Positions 7,441 to 15,540 of a DNA stretch of 64,000 bases are shown here, in pieces; within the stretch, counting starts at the first letter, position 1; each line of letters opens with the position of its first letter. The stretch comes from an uncultured Clostridium sp. GTDB lineage: Bacteria > Bacillota > Clostridia > Lachnospirales > Lachnospiraceae. The stretch is from positions 1 through 64,000 of the forward strand of contig CAMEFI010000008.1 in assembly GCA_945915475.1 (NCBI GenBank), read 5' to 3'. The position numbers and the translations under genes were made by a program. The notes under the pieces are model-generated. The model was not told the origin of the DNA, searched no databases, and saw only the letters and a program-made list of their open reading frames with translations.

Positions 7441-8661
7441 ATGGAAGAACAAAAAAATGTTACACAGGATGCACAGTTTCAGGAGAAGTTACAGGAACTT
7501 TTGGCAATTGCCAAAAAGAAGAAAAATGTAATTGAAGATACTGAGATTATTGCGTGCTTTGCACCAAGCAGTGTGGAATTAACAACGGAAAGAATGGTTG
7601 AGATATTTGATTTCCTGGAGTCAAATAAGGTTGATGTGCTGACCATTTCCGATGTGGATGAGGAACCGGATGAGGACGCATTATTAGATGTGGATGGCGA
7701 AGAAGAGATCGAAGTTGAGAAGATTGATCTATCCGTTCCGGAAGGTACGAATATTGAGGATCCGGTTCGTATGTATTTGAAGGAGATTGGTAAAGTGCCA
7801 CTTCTAAATGCGGAAGAAGAGATTGAGTTAGCCAAACAGATGGAAGCTGGCGATATGGCAAAAAGTCAGTTGGAAGAAGGCGGAGAGGAACTAGATGAAG
7901 AGACAAGGAATCAGCTTCAGGATCTGATTAATCAGGGAGATTATGCCAAGAAGAAACTGGCAGAGGCCAATCTTCGTCTGGTTGTCAGTATTGCGAAGCG
8001 TTATGTTGGTAGAGGAATGCTGTTTCTTGATCTGATTCAGGAGGGTAACCTTGGTTTGATTAAGGCCGTAGAGAAGTTTGATTACCGGAAAGGATATAAG
8101 TTTTCTACTTATGCAACATGGTGGATTCGTCAGGCCATTACAAGAGCCATTGCGGATCAGGCAAGAACCATTCGTATTCCGGTGCATATGGTGGAGACGA
8201 TTAACAAATTAATACGTGTTTCAAGACAGTTGTTGCAGGAATTAGGCCGGGAACCTACACCGGAGGAGATTGCTGCAGAGATGGATATTCCGGTAGAAAG
8301 AGTGCGCGAGATCCTGAAGATTTCACAGGAGCCTGTATCTCTGGAAACTCCAATTGGTGAAGAGGAGGATAGCCACTTAGGTGATTTCATTCAGGATGAT
8401 AATGTTCCGGTTCCGGCAGATGCGGCAGCATTTACTTTGTTGAAAGAACAGCTGGTTGAGGTATTATCTACATTGACAGAGCGAGAACAGAAGGTATTGC
8501 GTCTTCGGTTTGGTTTAGATGATGGACGGGCAAGAACGTTAGAGGAAGTTGGTAAGGTATTTAACGTAACGAGAGAGCGTATTCGTCAGATTGAAGCAAA
8601 GGCACTTAGAAAATTAAGACATCCAAGTCGAAGCAGAAAGCTTCGGGATTATCTGGAGTAA
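7441..8661 (+). CDS. rpoD: Primary sigma factor RpoD/SigA
   Basis: This housekeeping sigma factor directs RNA polymerase to TTGACA/TATAAT promoters like those seen across this window. The 406 aa include region 1.1 (about 12-70), an acidic linker, region 1.2 ([19 protein letters not shown], 104-122), region 2 with the -10 recognition helix ([20 protein letters not shown] and [12 protein letters not shown], 197-233), region 3 and region 4.2 ([20 protein letters not shown]). The length is typical for Clostridia, which lack the long non-conserved insert of E. coli sigma-70. GAAGGAAGGATGG precedes the ATG. trmK begins within 10 bp of the stop. Confidence 0.98.
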   Translation: MEEQKNVTQDAQFQEKLQELLAIAKKKKNVIEDTEIIACFAPSSVELTTERMVEIFDFLESNKVDVLTISDVDEEPDEDALLDVDGEEEIEVEKIDLSVPEGTNIEDPVRMYLKEIGKVPLLNAEEEIELAKQMEAGDMAKSQLEEGGEELDEETRNQLQDLINQGDYAKKKLAEANLRLVVSIAKRYVGRGMLFLDLIQEGNLGLIKAVEKFDYRKGYKFSTYATWWIRQAITRAIADQARTIRIPVHMVETINKLIRVSRQLLQELGREPTPEEIAAEMDIPVERVREILKISQEPVSLETPIGEEEDSHLGDFIQDDNVPVPADAAAFTLLKEQLVEVLSTLTEREQKVLRLRFGLDDGRARTLEEVGKVFNVTRERIRQIEAKALRKLRHPSRSRKLRDYLE

Positions 8662-8670
8662 GAGATTGTG

Positions 8671-9426
8671 ATGAAAGAATTGAGTTTATCAAAGCGAATG
8701 GAGGCTGTGGTGAAAATGATTTCACCGCAGTCCTTTGCTATTGCGGATGTTGGTTGTGATCATGCTTATGTTGCAATTGCGCTGTGTCAGCGACAACTTG
8801 CAAAAAAGGTAATCGCCATGGATGTAAGAAGGGGACCACTTGCAATTGCAAAGAATAATGTTGTGCAATATGGTCTTGGTGAAGAAATAGAGTTACGCCT
8901 TGGGGATGGCTTGGAAGAACTCCAACCGGGAGAAGTTGACACAATTATCATTGCAGGAATGGGCGGTTTGCTTATGCGTGGAATTTTGGAGCGGGGATAT
9001 TCCATTTGGACAGAGGACTGTCATCCGGTACTGGTTCTTCAACCGCAGTCTGATATTGGACAATTACGGCATTTTCTCTATGAAAAGGGCTATATGATTG
9101 AGAAAGAAAAGATGCTGTTAGAGGAAGGTAAGTATTATACCGTTATGCGAGCAATATATGATGATAGTGATTGTGAAGTAGATGATTCTGAAGCTGCATG
9201 GACTTATGGTGCATGTAATCTTCGCAATCGGGATGCAATCCTGCTGCAATATCTGAAAAAAGAAAGTTGTACTTTGCATCAGATTCAGACAAATTTAGAA
9301 GAAGTGATCAATCGGGCAAATGAAGAACAACGGGAAGTGCCGGTTAAGACTTTGACGCGTTTTAGAGAAGTACAACAGCAAATCCGAATAAATACACTGG
9401 CACAGAAATATTATCAAATAAAATAA
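8671..9426 (+). CDS. trmK: tRNA (adenine-22-N1)-methyltransferase TrmK
   Basis: This SAM-dependent enzyme makes m1A22 in bacterial tRNAs. The 251-aa protein has the SAM-binding motif DVGCDHAYVAIAL (26-38), an acidic loop (AMDVRRGPLAIAK) and the catalytic-region motif IIAGMGGLLM (93-102), all characteristic of the TrmK/YqfN family. A C-terminal coiled helical segment follows (about 195-245). Starts GTG 8668 and ATG 8671 are adjacent and differ by one residue. It sits between rpoD and the Nif3-like gene, the same order as B. subtilis sigA-yqfN-yqfO, and its stop overlaps the next ribosome site. Confidence 0.93.
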   Translation: MKELSLSKRMEAVVKMISPQSFAIADVGCDHAYVAIALCQRQLAKKVIAMDVRRGPLAIAKNNVVQYGLGEEIELRLGDGLEELQPGEVDTIIIAGMGGLLMRGILERGYSIWTEDCHPVLVLQPQSDIGQLRHFLYEKGYMIEKEKMLLEEGKYYTVMRAIYDDSDCEVDDSEAAWTYGACNLRNRDAILLQYLKKESCTLHQIQTNLEEVINRANEEQREVPVKTLTRFREVQQQIRINTLAQKYYQIK

Positions 9427-9440
9427 TGGAGGTGTTATAT

Positions 9441-10241
9441 GTGAAATGCGCACAGATTATAGAAGCCTTAGAGATGCTTTCGCCCCGGGAATATGCCTGT
9501 GACTGGGATAATGTTGGTCTTTTGGTTGGACGCAGAGATAAAGAAGTGAAGAAAATCATGATTGCGTTAGATGCAACCCACGAAGTAATAAAACGTGCCG
9601 TGGCGGAAAAGACTGATATGTTGATTACTCATCATCCAATGATATTTTCTGCTATCAAACAGGTAAATGACGATAATTTTATTACAGAGAAAGTATTAAT
9701 GTTAGCAGAGAATGGGATCAGTTACTATGCCATGCATACCAATTTTGATATTGTGGGTGGAATGGCGCAGTTGGCCTGTGGTCCCCAATATATGAATTTA
9801 TCTGAGACAGCACCAATCTCCTGTGAACCGGGACAGACACAGGGGCTTGGCAGATATGGAAGATTGCCAATACCAATGACAGCGATGCAGGTGGCAGAGC
9901 AGGTGAAAAAATGTTTTGGAATTCCATTTGTTATGCTATATCAGTCGCCGGAGCTGACAGACAAAGTATACGACCGGATTGCAGTGCTGCCGGGTTCCGG
10001 GAAGAGCGAGATGAAAAAGGTAGTACGTGATGGGTACGAGCTGTATCTTACGGGAGATTACACACATCATGAAGGGATAGATGCGATGGATATGGGTCTT
10101 ACGGTATTAGATGCCACTCATTATGGATTGGAACATATTTTCATCCATTTTATAAAGGATTATCTTACAGAAACTTTTAAAACGGAAGCATTTCATATAA
10201 TAGAAGCAGACACGGGATTGCCGGTAAAGGTGATAACATGA
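9441..10241 (+). CDS. Nif3-like dinuclear metal-centre protein (YqfO/GTP cyclohydrolase-1-type-2 family)
   Basis: This conserved cytosolic hexameric protein binds two metal ions; its cellular reaction is not firmly known. Metal-ligand motifs are present: ITHHPMIF (His-His), the DWDNVGLLVG opening, and THYGLEH near the C-terminus with a glutamate following. The preferred start is GTG 9441, because GGAGGT at 9428-9433 is 7 nt upstream; ATG 9426 would sit before that ribosome site. It is about 266 aa and lacks the PII-like insert of some homologues. It is coupled to trmK upstream, and its TGA overlaps the first ATG of the next ORF. Confidence 0.88.
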   Translation: MKCAQIIEALEMLSPREYACDWDNVGLLVGRRDKEVKKIMIALDATHEVIKRAVAEKTDMLITHHPMIFSAIKQVNDDNFITEKVLMLAENGISYYAMHTNFDIVGGMAQLACGPQYMNLSETAPISCEPGQTQGLGRYGRLPIPMTAMQVAEQVKKCFGIPFVMLYQSPELTDKVYDRIAVLPGSGKSEMKKVVRDGYELYLTGDYTHHEGIDAMDMGLTVLDATHYGLEHIFIHFIKDYLTETFKTEAFHIIEADTGLPVKVIT

Positions 10242-10255
10242 AGGAGGATATGAAT

Positions 10256-11914
10256 ATGATGCAGATTACAGTAGATGGGGTAAAACATACAGTAGAAGAG
10301 GGAACAACGTTAGAGGCAGTTGCCAGGGAATATGGGGTTTGTGAAAATGGCGAGATTGTACTGGCTTATCAGAACCGGCATCTTTGTGAATTATTTAAGC
10401 CGGTTATGGCAAATGCCAATATTACATTTGTGTCAACCGCAGATAAAATTGGAATTGAGACCTACAGACGAAGCATGATCCTCATGATGATGAAAGCATT
10501 TCGTGATGTGTTGAAACGGGATGGGGCAACGGGGAGAATTCGTGTGTTGTTTTCCCTGAGCAAAGGATTATACTGTGAGCTCGCGAGTCATCAGGTTACT
10601 TTGTCGCAGGAATTATTACAGAAAGTTTCTGACAGGATGCAGGAATTAGTGGACGCAGATGTTCCCATTGAAAAACATACATATAATGCCCATGATCTGG
10701 TAAAACGGTTTTCCAAGCAGGGACGTAAGGATAAAGTCCAGCTATTCCGTTATAGAAGAGCTTCGAATGCCAATGCCTATCTTTTAGAGGATTTTGAAGA
10801 TTATTATTATGGATTTATGGTGCCATCAACAGGCTATCTTAAATATTTTGCGCTTTATGCATATGAGGATGGATTTGTCCTGCAGATGCCGGCAAGAAAG
10901 AATCCGCTCGTAGTACCGGAATTCAAGCCGCAGAATAAATTGTTTCAGGTACTGAAGCAGTCAGACGACTGGGGAGTTATGTTGAATGTAGATACAGTGG
11001 GAGGATTAAATGATGTCATTGCGGCAGGAGAGATCGGAGATCTGATGCTTGTACAGGAGGCCTTGCAAGAGAAAAAAATTGCGGAGATTGCAGAAGCGAT
11101 CAAACAACAGGATAAGAAATTTGTGTTGATTGCGGGGCCGAGTTCTTCAGGAAAGACATCTTTTTCCCATCGGTTAAGTATTCAGTTGCGGGCACTTGGT
11201 ATGCATCCGCATCCGATTGCTCTGGATAATTATTTTGTGGATCGGAAATATACTCCGAAGGATGCAGAGGGAAATTTAGATTTTGAGTGTATTGAAGCGC
11301 TGGATGTGAAACAATTTAATGAAGATATGCTGCATTTGTTACAGGGAGAGGAAGTTCGGATGCCGACATTTAATTTTCTGATTGGAGAGCGGGAATACAG
11401 AGGTGACAGTTTGCAGCTCCATGAAAATGACGTATTGGTCATCGAAGGAATTCATGGTCTGAATCCCGAAGTATCCAAGCAGCTTCCGGATGAAAGTAAA
11501 TTCAAGATATACATTAGTGCACTGACCCAGTTAAATGTAGATGAACACAATCGGATTGCAACAACTGATGGACGCTTGATCCGGCGAATTGTCAGGGATG
11601 CCAGAACGAGAGGGCATAATGCACAAAAAACAATTGGTATGTGGGATTCGGTAAGAAGAGGAGAGGAGAAAAATATCTTCCCTTTCCAGGAGGAAGCGGA
11701 TGCAATGTTTAATTCAGCATTGATCTATGAGTTGAGTGTGATTAAACCATATGTTGAGCCGTTGTTGTTCGCGATTCCGAAAGATGCACCAGAATATCAG
11801 GAAGCAAAGAGATTATTAAAATTCTTAGATTATTTTCTTGCAGTCGGTTCCGAATCCATACCGAATAATAGTATTTTAAGAGAGTTTGTGGGTGGTAGCT
11901 GCTTCCCTGTATAA
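10256..11914 (+). CDS. TGS-domain nucleoside (uridine-type) kinase
   Basis: This multidomain protein has about 552 aa. An N-terminal TGS-like ubiquitin fold (MQITVDGVKHTVEEGTTLEAVA) is followed by a region with HTYNAHDLV resembling the second additional domain of threonyl-tRNA synthetase. The C-terminal half is a phosphoribulokinase/uridine-kinase fold with Walker A GPSSSGKTSF (about 294-303), ALDNYFVDRKYTP and a conserved VIEGIHGLNP block. This architecture is common in Clostridia and annotated as nucleoside kinase; the true substrate is uncertain. Four in-frame ATGs occur at 10238-10259; GGAGG at 10243-10247 favours 10256. It overlaps the Nif3 gene region and probably ends this operon. Confidence 0.88.
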   Translation: MMQITVDGVKHTVEEGTTLEAVAREYGVCENGEIVLAYQNRHLCELFKPVMANANITFVSTADKIGIETYRRSMILMMMKAFRDVLKRDGATGRIRVLFSLSKGLYCELASHQVTLSQELLQKVSDRMQELVDADVPIEKHTYNAHDLVKRFSKQGRKDKVQLFRYRRASNANAYLLEDFEDYYYGFMVPSTGYLKYFALYAYEDGFVLQMPARKNPLVVPEFKPQNKLFQVLKQSDDWGVMLNVDTVGGLNDVIAAGEIGDLMLVQEALQEKKIAEIAEAIKQQDKKFVLIAGPSSSGKTSFSHRLSIQLRALGMHPHPIALDNYFVDRKYTPKDAEGNLDFECIEALDVKQFNEDMLHLLQGEEVRMPTFNFLIGEREYRGDSLQLHENDVLVIEGIHGLNPEVSKQLPDESKFKIYISALTQLNVDEHNRIATTDGRLIRRIVRDARTRGHNAQKTIGMWDSVRRGEEKNIFPFQEEADAMFNSALIYELSVIKPYVEPLLFAIPKDAPEYQEAKRLLKFLDYFLAVGSESIPNNSILREFVGGSCFPV

Positions 11915-12060
11915 TACACGGTTTCCTATATTATTTGCGAACTCTTATGTACTAAAAGAACCAATTTATGGGAATATTTATCCTAAACTGTCGAGAACTG
12001 TACAAAAAGAGTATAATTGTGAAAAAATTATAAAAAAAAACGAAATAATTGTGCAATATA

Positions 12061-12089
12061 GTGACAAAATAAAATGGCTGTGTTATAAT
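12061..12089 (+). promoter_or_regulatory. Extended -10 promoter of the 239-aa hypothetical gene
   Basis: GTGACA (12061-12066), a 17-nt spacer and TATAAT (12084-12089) with an upstream TG (TGTTATAAT) form a convincing sigma-A promoter 36 bp before the start codon. The preceding gap (11915-12060) is AT-rich and shows nothing else. Confidence 0.7.
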
Positions 12090-12124
12090 ATGATTAGCTA
12101 AAAATATTAAAGGAGGGCTGTTTT

Positions 12125-12844
12125 ATGAGTGTATCAGGACAAAAGTTTGATCTACCCCAGATGAAGGCGTATTTTGAGACACAGATACCAAATGTCAGAT
12201 TACTAAGCGATATGACCCTTAGCGAAACAGACTTTAAAAGCTTAGGCGCTAAGCTCAAGTCAGCCTTCGCATTTACAGATTGTAAAGATGGTATTGATGA
12301 TATTATGATCTGTTACCTGGTGTATTGGGTGTACGCGCTAATCTACTGGAATGAGGATACAGGAATTCACGATGAACTGACAGATTTCTGTGCAAGCTTG
12401 CCACAGTATCAGATTCGACATCATTTAGAAATGCTGGTAGATACATTTGCAGACTACAATATTGATAAGTTTGGTTATCAGAATAAGAATGTAGAGGAGT
12501 TAGCGTCTGTTCTGATTGCCAGACACGCAGGAATACCGAATGATGAGAAGTATCAGGTGTTTGAATTGATTGATGATTATAGGAATCAGAATGTATCGGT
12601 AGACACGATGGTAGATGATATTTATGCGCACCTGCCATATAAGAGTCAGTACATATTCTCTCTACTGGATAAGAGTTCCAGACAGGAAATCATTTGGGAG
12701 ATTCGGACATTGATGGCAGAGATATGTTCGAAGTCGTATACAAGAGAGGAATTGTTACAACGCTATCCGCATACATCCATTAGTTTGATTGATTATTGTT
12801 TCTATTGGCAAGAGGGAAAAGCATTGCTTTCACAGGCAAAGTAG
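12125..12844 (+). CDS. Hypothetical protein, conserved-looking, unknown function
   Basis: This 239-aa soluble protein is rich in acidic and aromatic residues, with no signal peptide, no membrane span and no motif I recognise. It appears largely helical. A tyrosine/tryptophan-rich stretch (MICYLVYWVYALIYW) near residues 60-75 is the most distinctive part. An excellent ribosome site (AAAGGAGGGCTG), an extended -10 promoter and a strong terminator show that it is a real, independently transcribed gene. It lies between the kinase gene and rnpB. No function can be assigned. Confidence 0.75.
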   Translation: MSVSGQKFDLPQMKAYFETQIPNVRLLSDMTLSETDFKSLGAKLKSAFAFTDCKDGIDDIMICYLVYWVYALIYWNEDTGIHDELTDFCASLPQYQIRHHLEMLVDTFADYNIDKFGYQNKNVEELASVLIARHAGIPNDEKYQVFELIDDYRNQNVSVDTMVDDIYAHLPYKSQYIFSLLDKSSRQEIIWEIRTLMAEICSKSYTREELLQRYPHTSISLIDYCFYWQEGKALLSQAK

Positions 12845-12883
12845 ATTATAGAATATGATGATTGTATAGTCTTCTATAGAAAA

Positions 12884-12937
12884 GGGACCATTGTAGCAGG
12901 GAATTATGTACATTTCCTGCTACAATGGTTCTTTTTT
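12884..12937 (+). terminator. Strong terminator, possibly bidirectional
   Basis: A 14-bp perfect stem ACCATTGTAGCAGG / CCTGCTACAATGGT is followed by TCTTTTTT. On the minus strand the stem is followed by CCCTTTTCT, so it may also stop transcription of rnpB, which converges on it. Confidence 0.9.
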
Positions 12938-12987
12938 ACTCATTCCACATATGACAAAAGTCTTATGCGATTGGCGTCATTTATGAA

Positions 12988-13331
12988 GGACTTGGTCGAT
13001 AAGCCGGGTTATGTCGTTGAATGATCATCTATCTAGACCTGCCGTTACCGACAGGTTCAAGCAACCTACCCGAAAACGTGACGGGCCGCCACATTGTTTT
13101 CTGTTCGGTCTTGCTTCGAGTGGGGTTTACAGAGCCTGTTTTGTTACCAAAACAGCGGTGAGCTCTTACCTCACCTTTCCACCCTTACCAGTTGCCTGGC
13201 GGTATATTTCTGTTGCACTAGCCTGGGAGTCGCCTCCACCGGACGTTATCCGGCACCCTGCCCTATGAAGCCCGGACTTTCCTCACCTGCAGCCTTTCGT
13301 TTCTGCAGCCGCGATCATTTGACCAAGTCGG
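12988..13331 (-). ncRNA. rnpB: RNase P RNA
   Basis: This is the catalytic RNA of RNase P, which trims tRNA 5' leaders. Read on the minus strand it has the conserved GAGGAAAGTCCGGGCTTC block near the 5' end, AGGGTGCCGGATAACG, the GAAACG-rich P-loop region, and the 3' conserved segment ending in CCGGCTTATCGACC. The ends pair as P1 (CGACTTGGTC with GACCAAGTC). The size of about 344 nt fits. Several ORFs can be read through this stretch but they are artefacts. Confidence 0.95.
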
Positions 13332-13336
13332 ACTTG

Positions 13337-13365
13337 ATTGTAGCACACAACAGATTATTCTTCAA
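13337..13365 (-). promoter_or_regulatory. rnpB promoter
   Basis: On the minus strand TTGAAG, a 17-nt spacer and TACAAT place the transcription start at about 13330, exactly at the predicted RNA 5' end. The -35 box overlaps the last codon and stop of the AP2-like gene upstream. Confidence 0.75.
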
Positions 13366-14174
13366 TCATTTTTTTGCAGCATGTCTTTTTTGAAATGTTC
13401 AATTTTGGGAGAAATTACAACTTTCTGGTAAGTATCCAGATACTCTTTTGAAGTATAGGTACTGATATAATTTTTCAGATATCTTTTGGTGATTCCCCTT
13501 GCGTTGAGACAATTTGCTGCCTTATTATAGGCAATGGCGGCAGTGATTGCATCCGGGTAACGCCCCACAAGATAATTACCGTTCACATGAATGGAACATT
13601 CGTAAAGCGGAGGTGTGTGATTTGCAAGGCAGGTTACTCCCATATAGTGGTTAATGATGCGTATATTCTCATATCGGAAATCCATCTCGTTGTGGTTGAC
13701 AAAGATATAATCGATGCCTTTTTTGGCATAACTATGGATGCCATAACGGGAAAGAATACTGTATTGACTTCCGTAGTCGCATACGAAATAGTATCCGCCA
13801 CGGCATTGTATCTGGTGTGTGGCATAGAAGAACAGATCTTCCCGGTCGAAGATAAAGTATTGCTCTGGATTTAAGTAATAGTAGAAAAAGGATTTGTGCA
13901 GATATATGGGGGTCTTAAAATATAATCCGCTGTCTCTTAAGTTGATCAGACTGACAAACTTAGAAAAAGATAATACAAGTTCAGAAGAATAGTCGGATAT
14001 TTCATATTGGTGTCCACGAAGAATAGAACAGGCAAGGTGATAAGCCGCTGATGCGTTATCGGGAGAGGAAAAGCTTCCCAGACTGATATGTTTTGACGCT
14101 ACCGTGATAGAACTGCGGTAATAGGGCTCTCCGTTTTTCTTTTTTGCAGAGGTTACTCCGGGATATCCATTCAT
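13362..14174 (-). CDS. AP2-like DNA-binding protein with degenerate HNH core
   Basis: This 270-aa protein has a symmetric design. Residues 5-54 (GVTSAKKKNGEPYYRSSI..., LGSFSSPDNASAAYHLA) and 178-228 (GVTCLANHTPPLYECSIHV, GRYPDAITAAIAYNKAA) are two AP2/ERF-like domains. Between them, residues 146-174 (NHNEMDFRYENIRIIN) align with the HNH homing-endonuclease pattern DHxNxxxLDNRxxNLR, but the catalytic His is Tyr and DNR has become DFR. It therefore looks like a homing-endonuclease derivative that kept DNA binding and lost cleavage, perhaps a regulator. AGAAGGAGATGATC precedes the ATG. It is encoded just upstream of rnpB on the same strand. Confidence 0.72.
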   Translation of the reverse strand: MNGYPGVTSAKKKNGEPYYRSSITVASKHISLGSFSSPDNASAAYHLACSILRGHQYEISDYSSELVLSFSKFVSLINLRDSGLYFKTPIYLHKSFFYYYLNPEQYFIFDREDLFFYATHQIQCRGGYYFVCDYGSQYSILSRYGIHSYAKKGIDYIFVNHNEMDFRYENIRIINHYMGVTCLANHTPPLYECSIHVNGNYLVGRYPDAITAAIAYNKAANCLNARGITKRYLKNYISTYTSKEYLDTYQKVVISPKIEHFKKDMLQKND

Positions 14175-14217
14175 GAAAGATCATCTCCTTCTAAAAAATA
14201 TAACATACATATATCAC

Positions 14218-14245
14218 ATTATACGAAAAGTTGGGAAAAGTTCAA
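14218..14245 (-). promoter_or_regulatory. Promoter of the AP2-like gene
   Basis: On the minus strand TTGAAC, a 16-nt spacer and TATAAT lie about 45 bp before the ATG. The rest of the gap to 14448 holds no supported gene. Confidence 0.65.
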
Positions 14246-14448
14246 GCACAGATTGTTTGCATTCCGTTGCGCTAACCGTTCCGATGAGCCTCTAATCGCC
14301 AAAATTGTGTTCAGCAAAGGCTTCCACGATTTTCAGAGTTTCATCTACACAGCGCAAAAGTCATTTAACTAATCCATTTTTGTGCAATATGCCATCCAAG
14401 TTTTTGAAAATGGGCGTTTGACACCCTAATCTTACAAGGTAAAAAAGC

Positions 14449-14477
14449 TTGACCTTTTTTTGAAGAAAACATATAAT
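14449..14477 (+). promoter_or_regulatory. Promoter of the 3D-domain protein gene
   Basis: TTGACC (14449-14454), a 17-nt spacer and TATAAT (14472-14477). A small AAGGT...ACCTTTTTTT hairpin-like sequence overlaps the -35 region. Confidence 0.65.
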
Positions 14478-14575
14478 CTAGATACATATGTCATATGGGT
14501 GACATACAATTGGTTGTAGCAAGAATAAAAGGAATTCGGTTGAAGGACTGATAGAGTGAAGAAGGCGGGTTGGGG

Positions 14576-15469
14576 ATGAAGAACAGAATACAGATGAAGA
14601 CGCTGGTTGGAATTATCGTTTTAGTATTCTTTGCGTTCCTGATAGGAATATTTGGATATCGGGTTGTGGTGACAGCCGGAGAACTGCCAGGCAAGTTAAG
14701 CAGCGTATCGGTAGCGGCTTCTAACGAGAATTATATTGTTCCCACATTACAACGGGTACAGAAAGTCAGCTATGACACTATGAGATATGGGTATATGGAT
14801 GATTTGATGCTTGCCCGGATGAATGCACTGGACGAACATTATGATTCCCAGCGTCTAGAAGAGATTCGTGCAATCAATAACCTGACAGCTATGAGCGAGA
14901 AGACGGCGGATCGTCTTGCCTATGAGAAAGCAAAGGCAGAGAAAGAAGAGGCAGAAAAAGCAGCACTTCTTGCGCAGAAGATGGCGGAACAGGCCAAGCA
15001 GGAGAAATTGCGTCAGATTGCCATGCAGATTGAAAATGGTGGCGATACAGCCGGAGACAATGCTACCACCGGACGTGTACCGGTTGATACATGGGATAGC
15101 AGTGATACAGGAACCGGAGCCACTGCTTCGAAGGGTGGCAAAGCTGGCGAGCCTGTATATGCATCTACACATGGTGAGAAACTTGGTAAGTTTGTTATTA
15201 CAGCATACTGTACCTGCCGTATTTGTTGTGGAGTATATTCGGGAAGGAATCGGACTGCAAGCGGAACGGTTCCCACATCGAATCGTACCATTGCAGTGGA
15301 TACAAGTGTAATCCCATTTGGCACAAAGGTGGTAATCAATGGTCAGGTTTATGTGGCGGAAGACCGGGGCGGTGCGATTAAAGGTAACCGTATTGATATG
15401 TTTTTTATGACGCATAAAGAGGCAGTTCGATGGGGAAGAAGAACCATGGAAGTGTACCTGGCAGAATAG
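14576..15469 (+). CDS. Membrane-anchored 3D-domain protein (predicted wall-active enzyme)
   Basis: The 297-aa protein has an uncleaved-looking N-terminal membrane segment (about 9-27). A central alanine/glutamate/lysine-rich coiled coil (about 95-150) and a Gly/Thr linker follow, then a C-terminal 3D (Asp-Asp-Asp) domain. The domain shows KFVITAYCTCRICCG, IAVDTSVIPFGT, AEDRGG and NRIDMFF, with the three aspartates at about 242, 263 and 274. 3D domains occur in Rpf/Sps-like and MltA-like lytic transglycosylases, so it probably acts on peptidoglycan outside the membrane. The start could also be TTG 14570. It has its own promoter and stands 71 bp before thrC. Confidence 0.85.
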   Translation: MKNRIQMKTLVGIIVLVFFAFLIGIFGYRVVVTAGELPGKLSSVSVAASNENYIVPTLQRVQKVSYDTMRYGYMDDLMLARMNALDEHYDSQRLEEIRAINNLTAMSEKTADRLAYEKAKAEKEEAEKAALLAQKMAEQAKQEKLRQIAMQIENGGDTAGDNATTGRVPVDTWDSSDTGTGATASKGGKAGEPVYASTHGEKLGKFVITAYCTCRICCGVYSGRNRTASGTVPTSNRTIAVDTSVIPFGTKVVINGQVYVAEDRGGAIKGNRIDMFFMTHKEAVRWGRRTMEVYLAE

Positions 15470-15540
15470 AAGTAGTGAATAATATGGAATCGTCATGCAG
15501 ATGAATCCATTGAATAAATATGTGAAAAGAGGATAAAGGA

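Noticed and set aside
11886-12101. 71-aa ORF after the nucleoside kinase
   Set aside because: It begins inside the kinase gene in another frame and runs through the promoter of the next gene.
13011-13393. Two overlapping plus-strand ORFs of 85 and 99 aa
   Set aside because: They are antisense readings of RNase P RNA and have no ribosome sites.
14246-14448. Possible decayed gene in the gap before the 3D-domain gene
   Set aside because: Short open stretches exist on both strands, but none has a start with a ribosome site or recognisable protein similarity.
15470-15540. T-box or other riboswitch before thrC
   Set aside because: Only 71 bp are available, with no T-box sequence or terminator.
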